Source of the DNA: Phallusia mammillata
Lineage: Eukaryota; Chordata; Ascidiacea; Phlebobranchia; Ascidiidae
Assembly (NCBI GenBank): GCA_003260075.1
Contig: QLIY01000258.1
Location: 98,233-162,232 of the forward strand
DNA length: 64,000 nucleotides
Direction of reading: 5' to 3'
In this document: positions 32,208 through 43,200 of the stretch, piece by piece
Numbering within the stretch: the first letter of the stretch is position 1
Layout of the letters: every line of letters begins with the position of its first letter
Position numbers and translations under genes: made by a program
The notes under the pieces: model-generated
Seen by the model: only the letters and a program-made list of their open reading frames with translations
The model's database searches: none
Told to the model about the DNA's origin: nothing

Positions 32208-32402
32208 CAGTGGTCGGCAACTCCCGGTCCGCGAGGGGATTCGTTACGGGCCGCAGAAAACTTTCAAGGTTTACATGGAATCAAACTTGCAATAACTGTA
32301 ATTAGTTTTCAGTGTTACACATTTGTGGTTTTATAGGCCGGTCCGTGATAAAAATGTCAGTTTCAAACAGGTCCGCTGTGCAAAAAAGCCTGCCGACCCC
32401 TG
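32208..32402. mobile_element. hAT-type element, 195 bp
   Basis: CAGTGGTCGGCAACTCC ... GCCTGCCGACCCCTG with perfect target duplication GACTAAAA (32200-32207, 32403-32410). Confidence 0.88.
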
Positions 32403-32649
32403 GACTAAAACACACTTGACTGCAGAAAATGGAAAGCCAGGCAAACGTGTTGGATAATGCATTAAAATGAAATAAAATTTTGCGAATTTCAGAAACTTGA
32501 TAAAGTCAAGAATGTAAAAAGTTACACTTTACCACTTTACGAACAATATACGCTTATGTATGTGCGTTGCCAAAGTGGTTTTACAAAAACCAACCGCTAA
32601 GTTATATAAGAATCAAACGTAAGAACTCTTGAGAGGATTGTAAGACAAT

Positions 32650-33830
32650 ATGGCGCCAATATCGGCCAGGACGAGCGAAAATTACATGGTTCAACTTACA
32701 CCATCGTCTGCTGAAACGGCAGTTCTTATGTTAGAGTTTACAAGTATAATCTCTACAGTTGTCAGACTCAGATTTAGAGTTATGAAAAAAGGTAATGAAC
32801 ATTTTTTTTATCTGCGCTTAGGCTACAAGGTTGTGACTTACTGACGTCATAACAATGTGCTTACGTCATGCTGTGAATTATAAACTTAACAAAATTATAA
32901 AACAGGCGCAGATTTTTTCTTCCGCGGTTCTTCTGCAACAGTGGTTCTCAAACTTTTTTGACCGCGACCCAAATCTGAGTATTAGGGGGGGGGGCAACGT
33001 GGTCAATGAGTGGACTTTACTACTACTACATCAAGTAAATTCGTTTGTTTTTATTAATGCAGTAATAGTTCGTTTGGGTAGNTAATGAACATTTTTTTTA
33101 TCTGCGCTTAGGCTACAAGGTTGTGACTTACTGACGTCATAACAATGTGCTTACGTCATGCTGTGAATTATAAACTTAACAAAATTATAAAACAGGCACA
33201 GATTTTTTCTTCCGCGGTTCTTCTACAAGGTCGTCTACTGTGGCCAAATGACGTCACAATAAGATGATTGCGTCATGCTGTGGTGGTTACGTCATGATGT
33301 GGAAAAACCACTCGACAACAAAATTATAAAATCGGTTCCACACCGTTACGGTAATAGGATGAACGTGCAAAATTTGATGTCAAATCGGTTCAGTTCATCA
33401 AGTAAAATTGCTTTTGACAATGAACATCCCTTACGGAATTCCTAAAGCTGATAATGGCTTGAATAAGTGGATGTTGCATTTTGCGTGGGAGCTTTATTTT
33501 GTGCCAAGATCCACATTTGCGTGGTGTGTTATTGTTATGTAGAAAGAGAAATTAAATGCAAATTTTACGATAAAGCGTTTTATTTGCATTTTGTGTGAAA
33601 ACATAAACAGTTGTAATGTTATCAAATTTTGCAAAATTTAGCGTTTTATTTGCATTTTCTGTGAAAACATAAACAGTTGTAATGTTATCAGAGACTCAGT
33701 GCAGAGACATCACCAAAAATCACCAAAAATTGGTAGAAGTGCGTAAGATCAGAGGAAATGACAGAAATGTCAATGGAATTAGTGTTAAGGCGATATCATT
33801 GGCAGCCCTACTTACTGGTTGTGATTTGTT
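32650..33830 (+). CDS. Candidate 5' exons of an unrecognised gene, cut by a hAT element
   Basis: ATG 32650 opens 47 residues (MAPISARTSENYMVQLTPSS...) to a donor AAAAAAG|GTAATG at 32791. A second exon from 33692 follows an acceptor TGTTATCAG, is phase-compatible (G+AG gives Glu) and continues ETQCRDITKNHQKLVEVRKI until a hAT element starts at 33836. The intron holds an allelic duplication around an N at 33082. No later exon was found, so this may be the start of a gene, a decayed gene, or chance. Confidence 0.35.
32937..33081. mobile_element. hAT left part, polymorphic, truncated at an N
   Basis: CAGTGGTTCTCAAACTTTTT follows TTCTTCTGCAA. The second copy of the flank (33083-33226) continues TTCTTCTACAAGGTCG with no element, an empty site. 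The right end is missing; a G run (32985-32994) and N33082 interrupt it. Confidence 0.7.
33575..33690 (+). repeat. Tandem duplication of about 60 bp without a G run
   Basis: AGCGTTTTATTTGCATTTTG and following ACATAAACAGTTGTAATGTT occur twice in direct succession with one or two differences. There is no homopolymer at the join, so this is an ordinary tandem repeat. Confidence 0.7.
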
Positions 33831-33835
33831 TAGAC

Positions 33836-34141
33836 CAGTGGTTCTCAAACTGTGGTACGCATACCACTAGTGGCACGCCGGAACTTTTTGGGTGGTACGC
33901 GAGTAGCCTTCTGTGATACCTAATTTAAGTCCAATCTAAAATTGCAACTCAACTGACCCAACTGATCAGTACTGGTTTGGACGAAACTCGTGTCTTTTGA
34001 AATTACTTAATATGCTAGTCAGGGTGAGACAATTGGCATATTTCTTGTTTGTCCATTTAAACAGGGTTTAGAATATGTGTTACGCAGCGATATAGAAAGT
34101 TGTCAGGTGATACGCGGTCCGTATAAGATTGAGAACCACAG
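33836..34141. mobile_element. hAT-type element, 306 bp
   Basis: CAGTGGTTCTCAAACTGTGG ... AGATTGAGAACCACAG with TGGTACGC-type internal motifs. The target duplication is degraded (GTTTAGAC against TTTGGAAC). It cuts the open frame begun at 33692. Confidence 0.7.
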
Positions 34142-34224
34142 TTTGGAACGAAGTTCGAGGCCGATTCAGAAACAGTCCCAAAGGATTTTGGTTTGGCTGA
34201 CCTAGTTTTCAAGTGTACGTGTAT

Positions 34225-34440
34225 TGACTGATGCAAACCATGTCTTTGCTGTAGTAAGCAGAGTTTGTTGGAGAAGAAATAGTGGAAACTGAAAGCACTA
34301 TTTACAGAAATGGTTGCATAACTTAATGCGCGGTCCTAACCATGTCTTTGCTGTAGTAGGCTTTTTTGCAAAATATAGAGTAGAAGCCAACGGCACTTTA
34401 GACAGAAAGGATTGCATAACTTGATGCGCGGTTAGGAAGA
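34225..34440 (+). repeat. Diverged tandem duplication of about 110 bp
   Basis: ACCATGTCTTTGCTGTAGTA ... TTGCATAACTTAATGCGCGG occurs twice with clear divergence; no homopolymer at the join. Confidence 0.65.
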
Positions 34441-34581
34441 GCTAAGAGGTGAGATATAATTTGTGTGTAGATTTGTTGAACGTGTTGCAGCTGTATTATA
34501 GTTATATAACACCGAGTACACTTGACTGGTGCACACTTACAAACGTTTCACATAATCTGACAGATAAACGACTGTTTAGAG

Positions 34582-35530
34582 CAGTGGTTCTTAACCTTTT
34601 TATAACGGCTAAACCCCTAGGATATTCTTCAGCCTTTGGTCGAACCCCAAAGTTACATCCTAGGTTTTTAACCTATTTTGTTTGGTGGGTCATAATTAGT
34701 AATTTTAGTTTATAATTAGTTTTTGTTCAAACGTAGTGGCAACAGTTACTGTTTTTCATTTTGTTAAATTCTGACATAACAATAATACAAGCAACTTGTT
34801 TCAGCATTGCTTTAAATTCGGCAAATTTTGGTTTTTACCAAAATGAAGCATCGTATTTTAGCATCTGTACACAAACATGGATATGAAGTAATAAATTTTG
34901 CTGCCAACAAAATTTCGTTGTTTTTTCCGCTTACGAACAACGCCCACAATGCTCTTTGTTGCGTCAAAAAAAGAAAAGAAAACCTTAGTGCAGGGGTGCA
35001 CAACCATTTTGTTGAACGGCGGCATCGGAGATTCTTATTTCACCAACGGTCCCCAATTACCTGCTTATTTTTCTTTGAAAATACTTGTTTTATATCATAC
35101 ATATACTATCTAATAGTGCCCAAAAGGCCCAGATTGATTTCCAGCTTGGTATACACAGATTGAGCTGCACAGCGTGGAGATCAGTAAAGCGTTTATGATG
35201 TCATAATCTATATTGTAATGCTTGCGGTGCCTGTTTTGTTCGCATTGTTTGCACACAATAGGCGTACAAAAAGTCTGACGCATATGGTTATTAGGCTGTA
35301 TATAGTAGCACAACAACTGTTTAAAGCAGTTTAACAATCAAAATATTTAACAAAAGAGTTTTATTTACGCCACGGCCACCAGTACATATATTTTAATAAA
35401 CATGTTTACGGACCCTGAAGTTTGACGAAAACGAGTACTTGTATTGCACTTTAAAAAGACCTTCGTCAAACCCCTGATTCGGCGTTGCCGAACCCCTGGG
35501 GTTCGATCGAACCCCGGTTAAGAACCACTG
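34582..35530. mobile_element. hAT element, 949 bp, with nested hAT
   Basis: CAGTGGTTCTTAACC ... GGTTAAGAACCACTG, perfect target duplication GTTTAGAG (34574-34581, 35531-35538). A second left end, CAGGGGTGCACAACC, starts near 34990 inside it. Sequence 35100-35275 recurs inverted near 62.95-63.18 kb. Confidence 0.85.
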
Positions 35531-36883
35531 GTTTAGAGTCAAGTTTTTTTCGTTTTGCCGCATGTTGCTTGACAAACTTGGCTGATACTCGTGGAATTTT
35601 GATCTATAGCAATGTTTTTTAACATAAGGAATGTTAAGTATTCCGACCTTGAAATTTGAACTGACAATCGTCGCACTAAACTAGTTTCAATTTCGGGTTT
35701 CGTGCAAGTCATGTTGACCCGGATTTTAAATGAAGTGCCGTAAAGATTTAATCAAACGTAATTTTTTTTAATTTGAATTCCGAAATTGACGGTTACCCTA
35801 CACCTAAAGATTATATAAGCCCAAGGTCAAAAAGAGTCATGTTTTACCTGACAACTTTACACTTTGACACGTATTAATTTTTGACAATTAGGGTTTACCC
35901 TGTGTTATTTCATTTCCTCTCAAATTTGGGGTTACTAAAGGTCATCTTGCCATGTGATAAAACGTCAATTCGCAACACACCTTTATTGTGACAGACATTG
36001 GGGCCTTAACCCTTAGGACCCATAAAAAACCACATCACCCAACCTTTTTTAGGGAGCGGTTATGGTTTGACCTTTCACGCTTCATCAAATTCAGGGTCGG
36101 GGTCGTCATGCTCTGATGACTCCGCTTAAGTCTACGCAAAGAGATACAATGAGTAAAAAGAAAAAAATGCTGCGGCTGCAGAGTTTAAAATTCGCTAGTC
36201 ATCATTTCTGAGTCTAACTTTGCGCTGTGCTGCATTTTGTGACGTGCTATGTATAGATCAGAGTTAGTAGGCAATCGTTTGCAAAATCGTCGGTGTAAAA
36301 AAATACAAAAATCCGTTTCTTCATAGAAATGTATTAAGTCGCGTTAGAAGTGTAGGTTACTCCAGCTTTGTAAGAATGTGCAAAGTTTTGAAACTCAAGT
36401 TTAAATCCATCCAAAAAAATAGAACGTAACTTATTTATTTTCCTTATAACGCAACCACCAAGGCAGTAGCAGACCATATTTGTTTACACTTGAACAACAA
36501 GAGATAAGTATGTCGTTGCAAACCTAGAGAGTAAATCATTAGCTATGGCGTCTTGTGTGAACGCTGCTATGTTGTCGACAGACATGACAAAGTTGGAAAC
36601 ATTCTTGGTGATTGTCAAAGGTTTTTAAAAGGGAGCCAAAGTCTATGTTGTGTTTACTAGCGCGTTACAGCAGAAGTGTGCTTAGCCGTTTCGACAATAC
36701 GTTTTGTTGTGCTATGTCAAACCCAGCAGGACGCTTGACTCGTCAAACAATTTTTTGGTGTCCTTGCTGTTTTATGAAACCGTGGCAATTGGGTAACGTG
36801 ACAAGTCAAACCATATTTAACTTTACAGGATCATGTAACGCATTAGTTATACAACATTCTGTAACTTTTTGAATACTGTAAAT

Positions 36884-37184
36884 CAGGGGTGGGCAACCTT
36901 TGTTAATGTAGGGCCAATTATAAATGTCAAAATGGGATCACGGGCCGCACCTGTGTATAACACAAAGTGATTTTGCTTGGTTTCTTACCAAATATGCTTA
37001 ACTACAAGTATAATTCGTATTTAAATCTAGCCACATTTTGCCAGATCGCAGAAAACTAGCATCAGGCGCATTAATCAGCTCAAAAATATGTTATAATTGG
37101 ACTGGTTTGCCAGTACTTTTGAAATCCAAGCGTCTTTGCGGGCCGCACAACCTTGACTGAAGGGCCGCAGGCTGCCCACCCCTG
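36884..37184. mobile_element. hAT-type element, 301 bp
   Basis: CAGGGGTGGGCAACC ... GGCTGCCCACCCCTG, perfect target duplication CTGTAAAT (36876-36883, 37185-37192). The interior matches the element at 59320-59652 (shared GCGCATTAATC and GCTTAACTACAAGTA-like blocks). Confidence 0.9.
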
Positions 37185-37209
37185 CTGTAAATGTTTGTGT
37201 ACCGTACAT

Positions 37210-37492
37210 CAGTGGTTCCCAACCAGGGGGGAATTTTGTAATTTGTAGTGGGGAATTGGTTTCACAATATTAATCTCTTACTGGTTGTCTGTGCTATGTG
37301 TCATTGCTGCATTTGCCATATATGAGCTAAGAAAAAAAAGTTCTCGTATAATCGATTTAAGCTTATAATCGAGAGTTTAATTTCTGTTCTAAGAATTACA
37401 TTAAAATGTTAATGGAACGATATTTTAACAAACTAAATTTGTAAGGGAAATTAGATTTGAATATCGTGCACAGGACAAACAAGGAACCACTG
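37210..37492. mobile_element. hAT-type element, 283 bp
   Basis: CAGTGGTTCCCAACC ... AAGGAACCACTG, perfect target duplication CCGTACAT (37202-37209, 37493-37500). Begins only 25 bp after the previous element ends. Confidence 0.88.
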
Positions 37493-38284
37493 CCGTACAT
37501 GGTGTGAGTTTTGTGCTTTGGTTGTTTACACAAGTCGTGTAAGAACTAGTGATGAAGCGAAGTTTCTGTTGGCTGAAACACCGCGGCTAAATGGCCCACT
37601 TTTAGCGATGTGTTTCGGTTTCGGCCCGAACCTTTTTAAAACCGCCCGAAACTACCGGTTTTGCCGGCATTAGTAACAACAGTTTTGAAACACAATAATT
37701 TGGAATGGGTCGTTATAGAACTTTTTACTTTGACTTTGATGAGTTGTTATTGCGAACTGGTTTACGCTTGCTTCTGTTTTCTCTAAAAACAAAGTGTCAA
37801 ATATCGTGATGACTTCACAGAAAGCAACCTAATATCACTGGGAACGATCAAGGTCGTTTCTTTGACCTTGAAACTCAAGAAAAACACAATTGGCCTTGTT
37901 GAGACTGCAGTGTCGACTGTCAGAATAGAATCTCACAAAACTGGAGAACTTCACGAAATTTGACTCTTTATTCAGCAGATCACAGCATTTTTTTAGTTTG
38001 CAGACTTTGATGTTTTCTGCCGCTTGCGGATTCCGGGGAAAAGGTAATATGCGGCGGCCATGGTTGAGCGCAAAGGGGGCAAAATAACCTTAAACCTAAG
38101 ACCAACAACATTATGGCTTATGGGTGTTAAACTGTGGTACGCGGTTCCCTTTGGTGTAGAGGTCTGCAAAGAAATCGGAAAGTCAAGTGTTTGTGGTCTT
38201 TCCTCCCTAATAAAGTATTGAGAAAATTCTACTCGTTTTGTGTATGATTGTGAAGTTCAAATTCATTGCTAAATGGTTTTAATT

Positions 38285-38400
38285 CAGTGGTTCTCAAACA
38301 TTTTAATTTTTTTGTCATAACCGTCCCATTTTCTCGAGCACTCGCGGTCCAAGCTAAATTTATTTATAAAACTGAATATATCTTTAAGTGACTCAAGTGG
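38285..38400. mobile_element. hAT left-end fragment
   Basis: CAGTGGTTCTCAAACATTTT with a following CGCGGTCCAAGC motif; no right end found. Confidence 0.45.
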
Positions 38401-38434
38401 TTATAAACGGGTGTAACTGATGTGGCCCTTCATT

Positions 38435-38517
38435 TCACCGATGATGGCATAAACGTATGCCGAAACGTTTAAACACTAAAAAAGCATGTAGCATTTTACG
38501 CCTAGTTGGGTCGTTCT
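38435..38517 (+). repeat. Retroelement 3'-end-like repeat, copy 3
   Basis: GATGATGGCATAAACGTATG, CCGAAACGTTT, AAAAAGCATG, TTGGGTCGTT, aligned with the other two copies. Confidence 0.5.
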
Positions 38518-40252
38518 TATTATCAATGAATATACTTAAGCGAAACAAAACCTGTAATTAACAATTATAGAAGTTAGTTAATTCCTTGCGAAAGTATTGG
38601 GTCGAAACAGAAACTATATAGTTTACAACGCCAAATCGCCAAAAAAATGACACAGGACCAGTTGGTGAAAATGTTTCATGTAATTTATGGCTGAAACTTG
38701 TAAACTCTGTACCATTGAGTTATGCCGTTGCTTTGGAAATAATGCAGCTGCAGCTTAAAATGCGAGTTGGATATCAGAAGCATCTAAACCTCCAGCGCAT
38801 ACTCAGGTTGTTGATTGCGTTTTTACTTTCGTTTTAACAATTTATGCGGTCAGATACTTTGAAAATTACTGATTGGCTGATAAAACCTACAATTACGTGT
38901 TTCGATATAAGTGGCGCCACTCCTTAACCTTAACAATACGATGTTTTGGTACAAGATTTCACGATAAAGTTTCCCATAATTAGTTGCTTGATGAAGTTTA
39001 AACCGGATATTAATTCAAAGATATTAGAGGGCTGTGACACAACCATGCTATCGGAAAAGCAGCGTTTGTTGAGTTGAGTTGAGTTTATTTTGCTTGGTGA
39101 AAGACAACGTTTGCGAACAAGGGGGGGGGGGTGCTATCGGAAAAGCAGCGTTTGTTGAGTTGAGTTTATTTTGCTTGGTGAAAGACAACGTTTGCGAACA
39201 AAAGCGTTTTTCGTCTGTATTTTCCTGGGCAGAACTTGTGTAGTGTAAGTCAGTATTTTTTTACCTGGTTGTTTTTGCACACTCTGGGGGGGGGGAAAGT
39301 ATTTTCCTGGGCAGAACGGTGTAGTGTAAGTCAGTATTTTTTTACCTGGTTGTTTTTGCACACTCTGAACGTAGTTTTGAAAACAACTACACTATTACAA
39401 TATTCTATTTGAATATGGTGTCAACTTGTTTGTGAGCGAAAAGCTTTTCATTTTAAATAATACTAATTTTAAATCAGGTTGTCGGTATTAAACTTTGATC
39501 ACACAATTCGCCAGAATATTCTGTTTCAATAAAGTGACTGTTTGTAAGTAAAAAGCTTCATAATAAAAAACAATAATGGATCTTAATAAATCTTAATTAA
39601 AAAAACAAACAAAATAGCTAGAGAGCTAGAAGGTTTAGTGCAAACTGTACTACGGTATTCAGTTTTCAGGAAGACAATGTATGACGTCTTTTAAAAAAAA
39701 GTGGTGTTACTGTAACGTATAAATGGCACAAACAGAGAAATTAGATGCTAAAACCTAATGACTAAAATTACTGCAATAATATAAGGCAAAGAAGCGAAAA
39801 TGCAACACAACTATACCTTCGTACATAAAGAGTGCTAATTAAACCATATAAACCGAAAAAAATCAATGGTGGAAAAGGTAAATTGAACAACAGTACTGAC
39901 TTGATGTTTTGGTCGTGTTACGACATTTCTGTGCGTGAAGATGAAGTATGTGACAAGACAGGATACTAAAATTTTTGCATACCCTGTAATTCACACGCGT
40001 CGATTTGCATTTAATTGACAATCATATGTTTGTGGTTTCATTTTCATGTTCTGCAAACACTTAATTGTGCGAGGTGGTAATACTGGCGCAGGAAAAAAAT
40101 CTCAATACTTGGAAAAAGTTTAGCAAGTTTTTCACAACATGATAATTTGATGCAAGCTTGTTTTTGCATTAAAACTACTTTTCTTACAGATTCAGTATCA
40201 CCAGGTTTTTGTATGAGCTGATTTCTGTCGCTAAATTTTGAAATATTTGGCC

Positions 40253-43200
40253 ATGACGTCATACCGCAAACTTATGCTGCTCGGAAGATGTCTCTTGTAC
40301 GACACCAAGTGAGTAAAACGTTACATTTAAACCTGTGTTGAAATCGTTTATCGCACAACTCATGTTATATTTAGTCCAGGGCCGAAGAATTGTTTTTTGT
40401 CATTGACCTATTAAATTTGCATTGACATTGACCATTTTGTCATTTAATTATTAAGCAACAAATTTATGAATTCTGAATTTTTTGTGCTTATGACGTCAGA
40501 CAAGAAATATGACGTCATCATTTGTTTTTGAATTTTCATCCAATAGTATTTTTTGCACTTTTACCACGTTTTTACAGGGACAGCTTCTCTAGCGCCTCCA
40601 AACGGTTTAACGCCGAGGATCTTAACGTTGACGTCACAGGTCACGTGTTTCTCATCACCGGCGCCAACAGCGGCATCGGATTCGCTACAGCGAGTGAGGT
40701 AGCGAGAAGGGGAGGACAGGTCCACATGGTGTGTAGAAATCAAGAAAGAGGATCACAGGCAAAGAATGCAATCATCAAGGAGACTGGAAATAAAGTAAGT
40801 TGTTTCAGTAGGGAAAGTTAAACCCAAAATCGACTCATATTTTTGTCTCATGCATACGGCATGTTTTTAAGTTGCTAAATGCTGATAGATGGCGTAAAGA
40901 GCGCAGTTATATAAATTTGCAGTGAGACATAAAAAACCTGATCGGGATTCGTCGCCTGGAGTGTCCTGGGTTCGAACCCCATGAAAAAAAGACTGGGATA
41001 GATAGAATTAGGGACAAAATTTAACATAAATAACTGGCTTGGGGGGGGGGTATAAAAAACCTGATCGGGATTCGTCCCCTGGAGTGTCCTGGGTTCGAAC
41101 CCCATGAAAAAAAGTCTGGGATAGATAGAATTAGGGACAAAATTTAACATAAATAACTGGCTTGTATAGTGTTTATTATTATTATTATAATGAAAACTCA
41201 GACCAACCCTAATAGCAACAAACCAATCTAGTGTCCCTGTGTTAGTACATGTAGCTCTACCGTTCATAATGCCACGTCGACAAAGACAAGGGTATGAAAC
41301 TGAGATTTGAAATTTAATATACAACATATGAACCAAAATACGACTATTAAACCATTTGACCGCGTTGTTGTTGAAATACTTTTGAAGAGACTAAACTTAA
41401 CTGAAAGTTGTAAACACAATCTTACGAATGGAACGTCGAAACGTCGGATATACAATTGCAAAAAATATGCCTGGCGACAACACTATATTCAAATGTCCTA
41501 CTATATGTATATATGTATGTTACTTGTGCAACAATTAGGTGTACTTATTGGCATCTTCGACCCGATGTTACATTTAACGTTTGTTTAAAAGTTTATTACC
41601 AACTCCTCGGAAGTTGCCTAAAATGACCACAATTTATAACAGTTTAAAACTGATTACTGGTTCTAATACTTTCCAATTATTTAGTTGACTTGGTTAAATA
41701 GAATCAAACCCACCATATATTGTACGCCAATCATTTCTATTCAGCCAGCACGCCCCCAAAACAAATGTTTACTATGTAAAAAAACGTGAGGTATTTTACC
41801 TGCTAGTGCTATGAGGCGTAAACCCACATTATTGTGGTGGAAAGGTCAAAGCAAAGTGTCACGGTTGAATGCACCCTGAAAACCACATGACTTGGGGATT
41901 CCCCATGTTTAGTGAGGCAATGTCACGCTTCGCTGCGTTGGAATTTTAACTAATTCGAGGCAGTTACACTTGGTTATTATTAGAAGTATTGTGTTCTGCA
42001 GACAGTGCACACTGTTTCGACCTATAAGGTCTCATCAGTGCAGCTGGTGACGAGAGATCGGCCGCATTGGCTAGTGTAGCCATCAAACGGCACTCCAGTT
42101 TGTGGTGAGCAACAGGGTACAACCCCATACATCACCCAGTCTGTGCGATACCACAACTGGGCATACAGCACAGAGGAAACTGGCTGACAATGGCCGAACA
42201 ACTGCTTGGGAACCAAAGTGATTGGCTCGAAACGTTTACTTTTATACCTCAATTGGTGACGTAATTAGACTCTACGTCACTGAATTTGTGACATCAAACC
42301 AACCTTTAGAAAAAAGTACGTATAATTTTTCTCCAGCTGTAAGTAACTCGTAATTCTTTTGCAGAATATTTACTTGCATATTTTGGACCTGTCGAACATA
42401 AGAGAAGTAGCCGAATTCGCAAGCGAATTTGTCACTTCTAACGACCAGCTCGACGTTCTGGTGAATAATGCCGGGGAAATGTTGCTTGAAATGCAGCGAA
42501 CGGATTCCGAAAACCTCGAAGCTACTTTCGCAACAAATTCAATGGGACCTTATGTGCTCACACAGGGTCTTCTGCCGTTGATTAAGGAAAGCGCTAAAAA
42601 TCCAAGAGTTGTAAGTTATGTGTTTGTGTCTATTAAGCTCACTAAGAAGTGTTGCATATAATGAAACGTACAAATTACGTGAGGGTATAAAATAGTGTAA
42701 TATTGATACTATGGTAAACATTTTCAATTTACATTGATATGTGAAAGGGTTTTGGACAAAATTTTGTAAACCTTATTTATTGTTTAAATTATAGAGTGAT
42801 TATATTGCTCTCAAATGTAAAAAAAATCAAAATTAAGCAAAGAAACAGACCACTATTGTTGCTGGTTTTATAGCTGATGATTCTTTCCCAGGGGGCTCTT
42901 CTATTCTTATTAACCAAATGCATAAAAATTACATATGAGGTAGACTAGTTAAAGTCAAAATTGACTGGGATTTTGCCATACATTGTTTAATGCGGTAAAA
43001 TCCAACCAATGTGTTGCTAAAAATGTGCTGACTCATGCAGGTTACCGTTACGTCGGCAGGAATGTTACTCGAAAGACTAAACCACAAATATTTTGACAAC
43101 ATAACAGCGGAGAATTATGACGGGATTTCGGCTTACGGGCAGTGCAAAAGACAAGTGGTGAGTACAAAACTTCCCTTTGTACGTGCAAATTAAACTATTT

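Larger units (their letters stand above)
22003..32649. other. Intergenic, 10.6 kb; transposon-rich
   Basis: After the DHRS12 copy A 3' UTR the region is mostly MITE and hAT insertions and their duplicated copies. The one protein-like stretch is 24025-24195; a minus-strand frame at 25800-26027 lies inside a repeat-rich block and has no splice support. Confidence 0.5.
37493..40252. other. No gene seen; repeats and two G-run duplications
   Basis: Includes a CCGAAAC-type fragment near 37545-37670, the 38285 hAT end, the 38435 repeat, and duplications 39048-39200 and 39219-39366. Confidence 0.5.

Noticed and set aside
31940-32305. 121-residue protein
   Set aside because: The frame enters the hAT element at 32208 and has no splice or start context.
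36541-36872. Gene starting MASCVNAAMLSTDMTKL
   Set aside because: The donor after 26 codons is poor (GTTTTT) and the following open frame is different; no partner exon found.
40960-40990. tRNA gene from the GGGTTCGAACCCC block
   Set aside because: A B box is present but no matching A box or cloverleaf; it lies inside a rearranged repeat.
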